Shown here piece after piece: positions 27,027-36,184 of a DNA stretch of 64,000 bases; position 1 is the first letter of the stretch; every line of letters begins with the position of its first letter. Location of the stretch: contig CAVOJV010000072.1 of NCBI GenBank assembly GCA_963696325.1, positions 28,161-92,160 on the forward strand, in the 5' to 3' direction. Source of the stretch: CAVOJV01 sp963696325. Lineage in GTDB: Bacteria; Pseudomonadota; Gammaproteobacteria; Competibacterales; Competibacteraceae. A model generated the notes under the pieces. The model did no database searches and was not told the origin of the DNA. It saw only the letters and a list, made by a program, of their open reading frames with translations. The position numbers and the translations under genes are program-made.

Positions 27027-27557
27027 ATGCTCTACAGTTACGGGAGGTTCTTGCTACCCCTCCTGCCACTCGACCGTGACAACACCGTGGTGAAAATCGG
27101 CAACGAGGTGGAGCTACAGTACTACCGCCTGCAGCGTGTTTCGAGCGGCCCGATTGAACTGAAAGTTGGAGAGCCCGAAGGCGTCTGCAGCCCAACCGAG
27201 GTTGGTACGGGCAAGGCGAAGGATGAGAAGGCGCCGCTGTCGGAAATCATCCGGGTACTCAACGAACGTTTTGGTACTGCCTTCACTGAAGAAGACCGCC
27301 TGTTCTTCGAACAGATCAAGGCGCGGGCCACGGCCAACAGCCAGGTCATTCAAACGGCGATGGCCAACCCGTTGGACAAGTTTCAACTGGGTGTCCGGAA
27401 ACTGATCGAAGATTTAATGCTTCAGCGCATGGCCGAGAACGACAAGATCGTCACCCGGTACATGGATGATGGGGAATTTCAGCGCACGGCCTTCCCGATA
27501 TTGGCGCGGGAGATTTTCGAGGCGATTCGACAGGCTCGGTCCGGTTCCATGGAGTAG
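27027..27557 (+). pseudogene. Type I restriction HsdR, C-terminal remnant
   Basis: 176 residues resembling the last part of HsdR: VVKIGNEVELQYYRLQRVS, then PLSEIIRVLNERFGTAF, DRLFFEQIKARA and a helical end. The nuclease and helicase motor domains (about 800 residues) are gone and no hsdS or hsdM is in the window. With the phosphorylase and toxin-antitoxin pieces it marks a decayed defence island. Confidence 0.65.
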
Positions 27558-27649
27558 TTGGCGTCCATGGCCAGTGAACCTCGATGATGCGGAATGCCGC
27601 GGCCCGCGGAGCTACGGCCATGGGATTGGCAGGCATGCAATCCAGGCAG

Positions 27650-28585
27650 TTACGGCCCGTCTTCCTCATCCGGCGTGGTATTGTTCTGGACCGGCTTGCC
27701 TGCGCTGCCCGGTACCCCCAGGCTCAGGCCCTCTCCACGCTTGGGTTTTTCCAGCGGCCCCAGCGTTTGCAGATAGCCGTCGTCCCAGGCAGCGCGGTCA
27801 TAGACCGCGAAATTCACGCTGCGGTCACGGAAACTCTTCAGGGTCTGCCCCAGCCCCCTGAGCCCGTGGGTGCGCTGCCGCCGCACCAGGTCGAGATCGA
27901 TCTCGATGGGGATCAAGTCTTCCTGAACGCTGGACTGATGGAGAAAACGGCCGGCTGGGTCAACCACGCAGGAACGGCCATTGCCACCGGCGCCCAGGCC
28001 GTTGATATCGAACACATAGCATTGGAACAGAGCTGCCGTCGTGTGCGCTATCGACAATTCGACATCCCTGTCGATCGTATAGGTCAGCACCGGATGAAGG
28101 ATAACCTCCGCGCCCAGCGCGGTGAGCGTTCGGATCGTCTCCGGGAACCACATGTCATAGCAGATGGAAACCCCGAACCGTCCGATACCTTCCACATCGA
28201 ACACGAGAAACTCATCGCCCGCCTCCACGCCCACCTCATAGGGCCGGAAAGGAAACATCTTGCGGTAGCGGCCGATGACCTCACCCTCCGGATTGATAAC
28301 GGAAGCCGTGTTGTAGATGGCGCCCTCGCGGCGCTCGAACATCGAGCCGGTCAATAACCAGATGCGGTGGCGGCGGGCCATCTCCTGAAAGGTTTCTTCG
28401 GCCCAGCCGGGCAACTTCTGCGCATATTCGTGCAGCGGTCCAAAGGGCGCCAGCTCGCTGAACATCGCCATCTGTACCCAAGGATACAGATGCATGAGCA
28501 AATCCAGGCGATGGCTCATCGCTTCGATGTTCGTATGCGTTGGCGAAACGTGCATTTGAATACCGGCAATGGCGAAGGGTGTCAT
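27650..28585 (-). CDS. Nitrilase-superfamily carbon-nitrogen hydrolase
   Basis: 311 residues with the Glu-Lys-Cys triad: Glu in MAMFSELAPFGPLHEYA, Lys in IGRYRKMFPFRPYEVG, Cys in VSICYDMWFPETIRTL. The superfamily hydrolyses amides or nitriles. DavA, the 5-aminovaleramide amidase of lysine degradation, belongs to it, so a link to the aminotransferase/glutarate block 10 kb away is possible, though the motifs differ from DavA as I remember it. The last about 35 residues are a loose Pro/Gly tail. It is divergent from a C45 hydrolase gene across a 171-base control region. Confidence 0.82.
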   Translation of the reverse strand: MTPFAIAGIQMHVSPTHTNIEAMSHRLDLLMHLYPWVQMAMFSELAPFGPLHEYAQKLPGWAEETFQEMARRHRIWLLTGSMFERREGAIYNTASVINPEGEVIGRYRKMFPFRPYEVGVEAGDEFLVFDVEGIGRFGVSICYDMWFPETIRTLTALGAEVILHPVLTYTIDRDVELSIAHTTAALFQCYVFDINGLGAGGNGRSCVVDPAGRFLHQSSVQEDLIPIEIDLDLVRRQRTHGLRGLGQTLKSFRDRSVNFAVYDRAAWDDGYLQTLGPLEKPKRGEGLSLGVPGSAGKPVQNNTTPDEEDGP

Positions 28586-28670
28586 AATATTTTAAACTCC
28601 TAAACAGGGGTGTGATTACTCAATGGTGTTGTTCTTACTTGAACACCTTGGACCGGAGCCTGTCTTGATT

Positions 28671-28690
28671 GATGAAATTATTAAACATGC
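28671..28690. promoter_or_regulatory. AT-rich motif shared with the gcdH control region
   Basis: GATGAAATTATTAAACATGC lies in the divergent gap between the nitrilase and C45 genes. TTATTAAAC also occurs at about 16714-16722, and ATATTAAAC at 16523-16531, upstream of gcdH. A common regulator, perhaps one of the XRE-cupin proteins, is possible. Confidence 0.3.
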
Positions 28691-28756
28691 ATCCCGACCT
28701 GTAAGTCAAATCAAGCTTTGCTTCACAATCCAGAAATTCTCCTCCGGAGGCGCCTG

Positions 28757-29777
28757 ATGGTGACAGGCTACGCGGCTGAACTAAAGTTTCGCGCCATCGA
28801 GGAACCGCAACCGGGCGCGAAGTTGCGGCAGATCTTTAACCAATACTGGCGCGGCCTACCGGCACTGGTTCCTGCGAGAAGGCGACGCCGCCAGGCCGTC
28901 TTACGCCGTGGCGCTGCGCAAGCTGCGCACCCATATGCCGGAGTTGGTGCCGACCTATGAGCGGATCGTCGAACTGGCCGGTGGCGGGGATGTGGCGGCC
29001 CGTTTCCTGGCCCTGTACTGCCCGCCCCCGTTTCTGTCTGGCTGTTCGCAGGCGATCTGGACCCGCAATTGCATTGCGCTGGTCCGCAATTACGATTACC
29101 CACCGCACCGCTTCGACGGCGTGCTGCTGCATAGCGCCTGGACTGGCACGCGGGTGCTGGCGATAACCGACTGCCTCTGGGGGGTGCTCGACGGGATGAA
29201 CGAACACGGCCTGACAGTTTCACTGGCCTTCGGCGGGCGCAAGGCGATTGGGGAAGGCTTCGGGATTACGCTGATTCTCCGCTATATCCTGGAACTGTGC
29301 CGGACAACCTCGGAGGCCGCCGCAGTGTTGCGCCGCGTTCCGGTACAGATGGCCTACAATGTGGCGATGGTCGACCGGCAGGGTGCCTACGCAACGGCAT
29401 TCATCGCGCCGGACCGGGCCGCCATCGTTGCGCGCACCCCCGTCTCTGCGAATCACCAGGGTAAGGTCCAGTGGCGTCCCGAACATGAAAGGGTCTGGGA
29501 GACCGAAAGGCGCGCTCAAATCCTGATCGCCTGTCTCCATGATCCGCACCATACTCTTGCCGATCTGTTCCACCAGTTCTTGCAGCCTCCCGTCTATCGT
29601 CTGTCTCACCACAGCGGCTGGAGCACCCTGTACACGGCGGGTTATTACCCCGAGGCTGGCACCATGGAATGCCGCTGGCCAAACGCTGCATGGCCGCAAT
29701 CCTTCGACGCCTTTACCGAAGGCGAGCGCATCGTGCGATACTACGAGCAGAGTTATAGCCACTGCCAGATGGATTGA
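28757..29777 (+). pseudogene. C45-family Ntn-hydrolase (acyltransferase-like), one frameshift
   Basis: ATG 28757 follows GGAGG. The first 31 residues (MVTGYAAELKFRAIEEPQPG and on) shift frame near 28850, and the rest is intact from AYRHWFLREGDAARPSYAVA to 29777. Key features are the predicted self-cleavage site Gly-Cys in FLSGCSQAIW, the RNYDYPP motif and AFGGRKAIGEGFGI. C45 proteins are Ntn-hydrolases related to isopenicillin N acyltransferase that hydrolyse or form amide bonds. It is paralogous to 31481-32737, and comparison with that copy shows a single indel, which may be a sequencing error. Confidence 0.8.
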
Positions 29778-29978
29778 CCGGCTGCTCAAGGCTTGCGCCC
29801 GGCCGCCTGTCTGCGGCGAAATCATTAAGTAAATCTAATGAAGTATAAGTTCTTTGAGTATCGCGGACTTTTCGAAATCTGGCGTCGTTGGCGGGGTTGC
29901 AGGGCTCGGTTTTGTCATCTACTGTCACGGCAAGCACCGCTTAAGCAATCCAACTTCTCAGCAATAGCCGAGGTAACC

Positions 29979-31433
29979 ATGGCGCAAGCACGCCCTAAGC
30001 TGAATGGTCTGTCAGATATTCTGACTTTTTTCCGTCAGAACGAAACCCCCATCTACTTCGTTTCCCCCATGCCGTTCAACCTGCTGGGGATCGACCGCTG
30101 GGTGCGGAACTTCGAGTACATCAACTATTTCGACTCCTTCGACGGCCATCACCCCCACGTGTTTGTGCCGAGTGAGACCGGCCCGCGGGAGTTCTGGTCG
30201 ATGGAGGAGATCGGTAACTACCTGCTGGGGCATAAGCAGGTCATCGACCGGATTCGCAAGCGTGGTCCGGGGAGCAAGGTGGTGCTGATCATGTTCGACG
30301 AGGAGACCGAGGAACTCGCCCGTGACCTGGGGGTTGAGATCGCCTTGCCGCCGGCGACCCTGCGCAACCGGATCGACTCGAAGATCGTGACTACTCAGCT
30401 CGGCAATGAAGCCGGCGTCCCCAGCGTACCCAATGTGCTGGGCCGCGCCTCCAGTTACGCTGAACTGTGTACGCTCGCGAGCAATGCCAACCTGGGAGAC
30501 GATCTGGTCATCCAACTGCCCTATGGCGATTCCGGCCGCACCACCTTTTTCGTCCGCGGCGAGCAGGACTGGGATGAATACGCCGATGAGATGGCCGACG
30601 AGGAACTTAAGGTCATGAAGCGCATCAATCACATGCCGGGGACGCTGGAAGCGTGCGTGACGCGCCATGGCACGCTGGTGGGACCCTTGATGCAGGATCT
30701 GACCGGTTATTCCGAATTGACCCCTTACCAGGGCGGCTGGTGCGGTAACGATATCTTCCCGACGGCCATCTCAGAACCAGACCGCAAACAGGTGTTGGCC
30801 ATGGTGCAGGCGCTGGGCAACCGGCTGCGTCAGGAAGGCTATCGGGGGGTGTTCTGCGTCGATTTCCTGATCGATACCGACACCGGCACGCCCTACCTCG
30901 GTGAGATCAACCCACGGGTGAGCGGTGCCAGTCCGCCGACCAATCTCGTCACCACCCTCTACGGCGGCGTGCCCCTGTTCCTGTTTCACCTGCTCGAATT
31001 CTTGGACGTCGATTACGAAATCGACCTCGAGGAGATTCAGTCCCGCTGGACTGACTTTGACACCTGGAGCCAGCTTATCCTGAAGCAGACCGACGATGCC
31101 GTCGAGTTGATCACCAGGGCGCCGGCTTCCGGGGTATGGCGCATGCATGACGATGGCAAGATCAGCTTCGTCCGCCGCGACCTGGACTGGAGCAACATCG
31201 TCGATGAAAACGAGGTGTTCTACATGCGGGTCTATGGTCCCGCTCAGTACCGCTTTCACGGTTGCGACATGGGCGTGCTGATTACCCGCGACCGCATGCA
31301 GACCGACGACCGCCACCTGCTGGAGCGGGGCAGGGCTTGGGCCGCGGGCATCCGGGCCCAGTTCGAGGGCATTCCGCCGGCACCAGACATTCCGTTCACC
31401 CACCCTGAGTCCCTGGTTTCCAAATTGTTTTGA
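29979..31433 (+). CDS. ATP-grasp ligase (biotin-carboxylase-like), substrate unknown
   Basis: I place the start at ATG 29979 (MAQARPKLNGLSDILTFFRQ); the 47 upstream codons are unlike the family. The 484-residue protein shows ATP-grasp elements: RIDSKIVTTQLGNEAGVPSV, DDLVIQLPYGDSGRTTFFV (glycine-rich nucleotide loop), FCVDFLIDTDTGTPYLGEIN and PRVSGASPPTNLV (metal-binding Glu/Asn). Such ligases activate a carboxylate as acyl-phosphate and join it to an amine or thiol. It lacks biotin-carboxylase partner domains. Between two amide hydrolases and a nitrilase, it more likely makes an amide than a carboxylated product. Confidence 0.78.
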   Translation: MAQARPKLNGLSDILTFFRQNETPIYFVSPMPFNLLGIDRWVRNFEYINYFDSFDGHHPHVFVPSETGPREFWSMEEIGNYLLGHKQVIDRIRKRGPGSKVVLIMFDEETEELARDLGVEIALPPATLRNRIDSKIVTTQLGNEAGVPSVPNVLGRASSYAELCTLASNANLGDDLVIQLPYGDSGRTTFFVRGEQDWDEYADEMADEELKVMKRINHMPGTLEACVTRHGTLVGPLMQDLTGYSELTPYQGGWCGNDIFPTAISEPDRKQVLAMVQALGNRLRQEGYRGVFCVDFLIDTDTGTPYLGEINPRVSGASPPTNLVTTLYGGVPLFLFHLLEFLDVDYEIDLEEIQSRWTDFDTWSQLILKQTDDAVELITRAPASGVWRMHDDGKISFVRRDLDWSNIVDENEVFYMRVYGPAQYRFHGCDMGVLITRDRMQTDDRHLLERGRAWAAGIRAQFEGIPPAPDIPFTHPESLVSKLF

Positions 31434-31480
31434 GAGGTCGGGGTTCCCAATTTATACCAGTGTCCCCCAACCCTTCCGCC

Positions 31481-32737
31481 TCAGCAAGGGGGGGATTGAG
31501 GAGGGGATTCTCTGCTCCAGGATCCGTCACTGTCTGCCCATATAGTGCCGAGTTTGTGCCACGGCACCTGGCCGGTGCGGTCGAGTTCTTCCAGGAACTC
31601 ATCTAGGGGCTTGGCGGCCAGCGGGATGCCCGCGGTAGTCAGACTGTCCAGCACGGTATTGACCGTCTGCCTGAAGATCCCCGCGAGGCTAAGATCGGCG
31701 GGCTCCCAGCCTGTCCAGTCACGCCCACGGGAACCATCGGCGGGCCGAGTGACCGTCTCGCCGGTTTGGGAATAGCGAATTAGGCGCTTGCCTTCCCGAA
31801 AATGATCCAGGGATTGTAACCAGATGCCGTCCGGCCAGTGGAATTCCGCGGTACCCTGCTCAGGGCGATAGACGGCCGTGTAGAGGGTACCAAAACCATG
31901 CTTATAGTTCCTGCTGTAAAGCGGCGCATGCAGGAAGGACTGAATCAGTTCCTGCTCGGTCAAATCGGTATTAGCGAGGCGCTCATTCAGAAACCGTTCC
32001 CGTTCCAGGGTTCTGGAAAAGCGCGCCTGTTCGGGCCATTCGATGGTTTTCTGATGATTGGTGGCGACCGGTTTGCGGGTCACCTGCGCTCGCCGGTCCG
32101 GGGCCACCAGTACGGTTGCGTAGTGGCCAGCGCGGTCGAGCAGCGTCACGTTATAGGCCATATGGGAGGGCACCCGGCGCAACACCTTGATGGCGTCGGC
32201 GGTGGTTTCGCAGAACTCCAGGATGTAGCGCAGAATCAAGGGAATCCCAAAACCCTCGCCGACCACCTTGCGCCCGCCGAACGCCAGGGATAACGCCAGA
32301 CCGGTGTCGTTGATACCATCGGCCACTCCCCACAGGAATTCGTTCGTCGCGAGCACCTTGCGCCCGTTCCACTGGGTATGAAAGATAATGCCCTCATTGA
32401 GCCCAGGATCGAGATCGTAGTTGCGGATCAGCATGGCTCCATCCGGCCGGCACCGGACTGCCTGGGAACACCCCAGGAGATAGGCGGGTGGCCGGTAGAA
32501 AGACAGCAGCCGGGCGGCCAGATCGCCGCCGCCCGCCAGCTCGACGATGCGCTTATAAGTGGGCACGATTTCCGGCATGAACCGCCGCAACTGTTTTAGC
32601 GACTGGGCTGCCGTTGGGCCGTCCGCGCCCCCTCGGGCAAGAAACCATGTCCGGTAGTCCGGCCAGTTCTGGTTGAACAGGGTCTGCCACTTGGGCCCCG
32701 GCTGGGCTTCCGCAACTGCTTCAAATGTAAGCTGCAT
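31481..32737 (-). CDS. C45-family Ntn-hydrolase (acyltransferase-like), intact copy
   Basis: 418 residues. LLGCSQAVRCRPDGAMLIRN carries the predicted nucleophilic Cys after self-cleavage at Gly-Cys, with RNYDLDPGLNEG and LAFGGRKVVGEGFGIPLILR in the core. The N-terminal about 95 residues would be released as the alpha fragment. A C-terminal extension of about 75 residues (TAGIPLAAKPLDEFLEELDR) is absent from the first copy. It is convergent with the ATP-grasp gene (47-base gap). The very end (SRESPPQSPPC) is low complexity and may be read-through. Confidence 0.85.
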   Translation of the reverse strand: MQLTFEAVAEAQPGPKWQTLFNQNWPDYRTWFLARGGADGPTAAQSLKQLRRFMPEIVPTYKRIVELAGGGDLAARLLSFYRPPAYLLGCSQAVRCRPDGAMLIRNYDLDPGLNEGIIFHTQWNGRKVLATNEFLWGVADGINDTGLALSLAFGGRKVVGEGFGIPLILRYILEFCETTADAIKVLRRVPSHMAYNVTLLDRAGHYATVLVAPDRRAQVTRKPVATNHQKTIEWPEQARFSRTLERERFLNERLANTDLTEQELIQSFLHAPLYSRNYKHGFGTLYTAVYRPEQGTAEFHWPDGIWLQSLDHFREGKRLIRYSQTGETVTRPADGSRGRDWTGWEPADLSLAGIFRQTVNTVLDSLTTAGIPLAAKPLDEFLEELDRTGQVPWHKLGTIWADSDGSWSRESPPQSPPC

Positions 32738-33248
32738 GAGTACCTACCCCTTGGTGGAAAGCAAAACACCGTTTGCTGAAACGCATAATGATCTTATGAA
32801 AAGGCCGGTTTATTGCCGCCGTCAATCTCAACATAACACTGCTTGGGTTTGTTGCATCATCAATTTTTGAAAAAAGCCGCCAGCGACTGCCAAAGATGCT
32901 TGTCCTCCGCGGCAGCGCCAGGTCCGGACCCTCTCGACCGCCATAACCGTGACCGACGACCACGCCGCGTCTCACCGGCTCATGCCTTGGCAGCGTCAGC
33001 CATCCTTGAATCCGGAAATTGTGCAGCGAATAGAAACCGACTTCGAACAGGCGCCGCGTGTCATTGCCGGAATGAATCTCCTTGAGCGTTGGCGAGACCT
33101 TGATGAAATTCGCCTGCGCGAACAGATCACGCCAGAATGCTTGAAAATGCTCGGATTCCGCGGGCGCTGGGACCTTGAGCAGGGCATTGAGATCATACCC
33201 GTAGCTCGGATCGAAACCAAAGCCGTATGCAAAGTTGATCGCTTTCAT
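32721..33248 (-). pseudogene. Acetylxylan esterase/cephalosporin deacetylase-like N-terminal fragment
   Basis: ATG 33248 gives MKAINFAYGFGFDPSYGYDL and then FQAFWRDLFAQANFIK. The alpha/beta-hydrolase start VVVGHGYGGREGPDLALP follows. The frame then leaves the family near 32910 and stops at 32721, before the nucleophilic Ser elbow. An AXE1-type esterase gene has lost about two thirds of its length. It overlaps the start of the C45 gene by 17 bases, so it was probably cut when that gene's upstream DNA was rearranged. Confidence 0.6.
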
Positions 33249-33685
33249 ATGGCCATAGCTTACGCAATTGAAATTGTTGATACCCAACACAAATGCCACG
33301 CGTAAAAACATGCGGCGGTATTCCACCCTAGAGCAGGCAAATTAGCAGCCAGGTTTCGGTTATTGCTTGACGGGACTGACGTTACTGCACGCGCCTTGAA
33401 CCCAACCGATTGACTCGCTGTAGAGATTGCGCCATATCCATGCGCTTTACCCGAGTCATGGTTCATAACGGTGCGAACACCCTTGGATACGCATTAATGG
33501 AGGCCTTGAAGAGTTTGTTTTAGACCTCGAAATGTGTTCAGCAATAAATAATAACTAATTGTATTTTAATATTAATTATTAATTTAAACGGCCGTCAGCC
33601 AGTCCCAATGGAGATCTGGCATAGTGCATGCAGATGGCAAGAAAATGCCTAACTCAGTGTGCGGTCTGAATTCGAGGAGCGGCGT
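33249..33685 (+). promoter_or_regulatory. Intergenic region upstream of the rnf operon
   Basis: About 440 bases between the esterase remnant and the first Rnf-operon gene. It contains a strikingly AT-rich tract at about 33530-33590. The ribosome-binding site GAGGAG lies just before ATG 33686. No coding frame is convincing here. Confidence 0.5.
33617..33632 (+). promoter_or_regulatory. Candidate sigma-54 (-24/-12) promoter of the rnf operon
   Basis: TGGCATAGTGCATGCA has the invariant GG (33618-33619), ten bases, then GC (33630-33631), and matches TGGCA...TGCA of the RpoN consensus. It is about 54 bases before the start codon. I did not find a clear TGT-N10-ACA NifA site upstream. Confidence 0.4.
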
Positions 33686-36178
33686 ATGCAACGGGCGGTA
33701 TTAGCAGCCCCCAGCCCCAGTGTAAGACAACCGCCTTCTACTATGCCGGTGCTTCCCGCCGGTGCGGGTAAGGTCGATGGCTGTTTGTTGATCCAGTTGC
33801 GCCGTTTTTATCTGGGCGATCCACATGTTCAGATCCAGCCGCCTGGGGAGGATTATTTACCCGCGCTGCTGGCCGCCTACCGAGATGGCGCCAGGCTGCG
33901 TTACGGCTACCCGCTTTTTCTATATGCTCCCGAAGGTGCTGCGACGGACCCTCTGATCGAGCCGTTCTCCGAACTGCTGAAACGGCAACTCGATGCTCTG
34001 GCACCCGGCGCCGACCAGGCCCGGATACTCAAGGATAACCTGTCCCGGCTGGAGGCCATTCTGCGGCAGGCACTGGCGCCGACGGCCTGGCCGGTTGCCG
34101 CGGCTGCTCTGGTGAAACAGGCCGGGCAGGTCTTGCAGGACGCCCTGAATCTGAAACCCGGTCCCCGTGACCACCTTCAGGCCGATCTCGACCGGCTGTG
34201 CGCAGCCCTGCCGGCAGAGGGCCAGTTGCTGGGTTACGGTGGGCATGTCGCCGTGCATCTACTGCTCCATGTCGCCCGACGCCGCCTTATCCCCCGCTAC
34301 AGGCAACTCGGCGCGGAAATCGGCCAGTTGCTCCAGCACCTGCAAGCCCTGCTGGATGTGGAATGGAACAAGTCCGCTGCGGCCCGTGAACCTGGGGCCG
34401 TGGCGGACAGCGTCGGTATGGCCGGCTCGCGGTTCTTGGATCCGGCGGCATTGGCCAGGATCATGGGACAGGCGCGTGGAGGACAGCCCATGGCCGTCAC
34501 TCGGCGGGCGCGCATTGAGGCCGTGCTGCCGGTACTGGAAGCCTTCCAGGCTCGGACCATGCCGATGCTGGCGACCTTCGTACATGATGGTTCACTGACC
34601 GCTGACTGCTTACAGAATCTGCCCGCTTGCACGGCGGTGAGCGCGGCGGACCCTTGCGCCGAAGCCGCGGTTCTATTCGATGCGCAGGCGGGAGAGTTCA
34701 CCCAGGTGTTTCGCGCCGTACGCATTGCGCGCCTGGAAGTGGCCGGAGGCTACGATCCCGACCACCATGACCCGTGGTTTGCGGCTTTTAACTGGGAGGC
34801 GTTTTCCCGCAATGAACTACTGCTGGTTCCGCCGGTGGTTGCCCTGGAAGCCGCCGCTGCGGTAGCCGGCGACCGGCTGCCATGCGCTTCCCGCTTGTTG
34901 AATTCCGGCCGTCCGGTGCAGATCTTCGTGGATGTATGTCCCGGCCTCAATCCGGCGAGTCAACCCGGCGAAGAACCGCTGGCCAATTACCAGCTTGAAC
35001 TGGGCTATCTGGGCATCGCCCACCGGCAGGCGGTGATCCAGCAGGCCTCCATCGCCCGGCCTCAACAGTTTTTGGAGGGCCTGTTGGCGGCCCTGGAAGG
35101 CGCCCGTGCCGGTATGCATCTTATCGATTCAGGGCTGCATGCTAATAGTGCCGTGCTGCCTTGGCTGGCGGCGGGGGCGGCATTGGAAGGCCGCGCTCAT
35201 CCCTTGTTGCGGTTTGTGCCCCAGGCCGGCGCTGACTGGGCGGCGCGCATGGACTTCGCCGGCAACCCGCAACCTACCGCCGACTGGCCCGTCTACCCAT
35301 TTCAGTACCGCGATGCCAAGGGCAATGCGACCAGCATCGAGCTGGCCTTTACCTTTGCCGACTTCGCCCTCCTGGAACCGGGGTTACGCAAGCACTTTTG
35401 CGTCATTCCGGCGGCCCTGGACGCCCCTGAACTGATACTCCTGACCGAGTCCTTGTCCTGCGAGACGGAGCAGGGCGACCCACATATCCCTTATATCTGG
35501 GCGGCGGATGCCGCTGGGGGTTTGCACCGGATCGCTGTTTCCCAGCAACTGGTCGCTGCCTGCCGCGACCGTAGGGACTACTGGCGCACCCTGCAAGAAC
35601 TGGCCGGGGTGCGCAACAAGTACGTGGAACTGGCGCTGGCTCAGGTCAGGGCCGAGGCTGTCGAGGCTGCTGTCGCCGAGCGCGAGCGCCTGCAAACCGA
35701 GCACGCGGCGGCCTTGGAACGGGTGCGCAACGAGACTGCAAGCGAGGCCATGCAGCGGCTAACCCAGGTGCTGCTGGGCATGGATCTGCTGACCGCAGGG
35801 CAGACGCTGGTTAGTGCTATCAAGCCACCGCCATCTGTTCCGCCGGTCATCAAGAATAAGGCGGAACCCGAGGCGCCAGTGCCGAAGGCCGCCCCGCCGA
35901 AAAGCGTCCCGCGAGCGGATACGGCTGCGGGTGAAGAACCCTGGATCGACAGCAGCCTGTGCACGAGTTGCAACGAGTGCACCAATCGCAATCCCCTGCT
36001 GTTCGTATACAACGAGAACAAGCAGGCGGTGATCGGCGATCCCAAGGCCGGGACCTACGCCCAGTTGGTGGCGGCGGCCGAAGCCTGTCCATCCCGCTGC
36101 ATCCATCCCGGTAAACCGCTGAATCCCGCCGAACTCGGCCTGGAGGCGCTTATCCAACGCGCGGCGCCGTTGAACTGA
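33686..36178 (+). CDS. Large Rnf-associated protein with C-terminal ferredoxin domain
   Basis: The start is ATG 33686, behind GAGGAG; the frame is open from GTG 33659. The 830-residue protein has about 630 residues of unrecognised alpha/beta sequence. The short segment YWRTLQELAGVRNKY follows, then a charged coiled coil (about 640-700), an Ala/Pro/Lys linker (about 715-745) and a ferredoxin-like end with LCTSCNECTNRNP (about 757) plus AEACPSRCIHPG, enough for one [4Fe-4S] cluster. The WRTLQELAG-plus-coiled-coil segment recurs in the 1294-aa protein, so the two are related or dock to each other. It is first in the operon, 6 bases before rnfB. Probably a soluble electron-transfer subunit. Confidence 0.75.
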   Translation: MQRAVLAAPSPSVRQPPSTMPVLPAGAGKVDGCLLIQLRRFYLGDPHVQIQPPGEDYLPALLAAYRDGARLRYGYPLFLYAPEGAATDPLIEPFSELLKRQLDALAPGADQARILKDNLSRLEAILRQALAPTAWPVAAAALVKQAGQVLQDALNLKPGPRDHLQADLDRLCAALPAEGQLLGYGGHVAVHLLLHVARRRLIPRYRQLGAEIGQLLQHLQALLDVEWNKSAAAREPGAVADSVGMAGSRFLDPAALARIMGQARGGQPMAVTRRARIEAVLPVLEAFQARTMPMLATFVHDGSLTADCLQNLPACTAVSAADPCAEAAVLFDAQAGEFTQVFRAVRIARLEVAGGYDPDHHDPWFAAFNWEAFSRNELLLVPPVVALEAAAAVAGDRLPCASRLLNSGRPVQIFVDVCPGLNPASQPGEEPLANYQLELGYLGIAHRQAVIQQASIARPQQFLEGLLAALEGARAGMHLIDSGLHANSAVLPWLAAGAALEGRAHPLLRFVPQAGADWAARMDFAGNPQPTADWPVYPFQYRDAKGNATSIELAFTFADFALLEPGLRKHFCVIPAALDAPELILLTESLSCETEQGDPHIPYIWAADAAGGLHRIAVSQQLVAACRDRRDYWRTLQELAGVRNKYVELALAQVRAEAVEAAVAERERLQTEHAAALERVRNETASEAMQRLTQVLLGMDLLTAGQTLVSAIKPPPSVPPVIKNKAEPEAPVPKAAPPKSVPRADTAAGEEPWIDSSLCTSCNECTNRNPLLFVYNENKQAVIGDPKAGTYAQLVAAAEACPSRCIHPGKPLNPAELGLEALIQRAAPLN

Positions 36179-36184
36179 GGCGCT

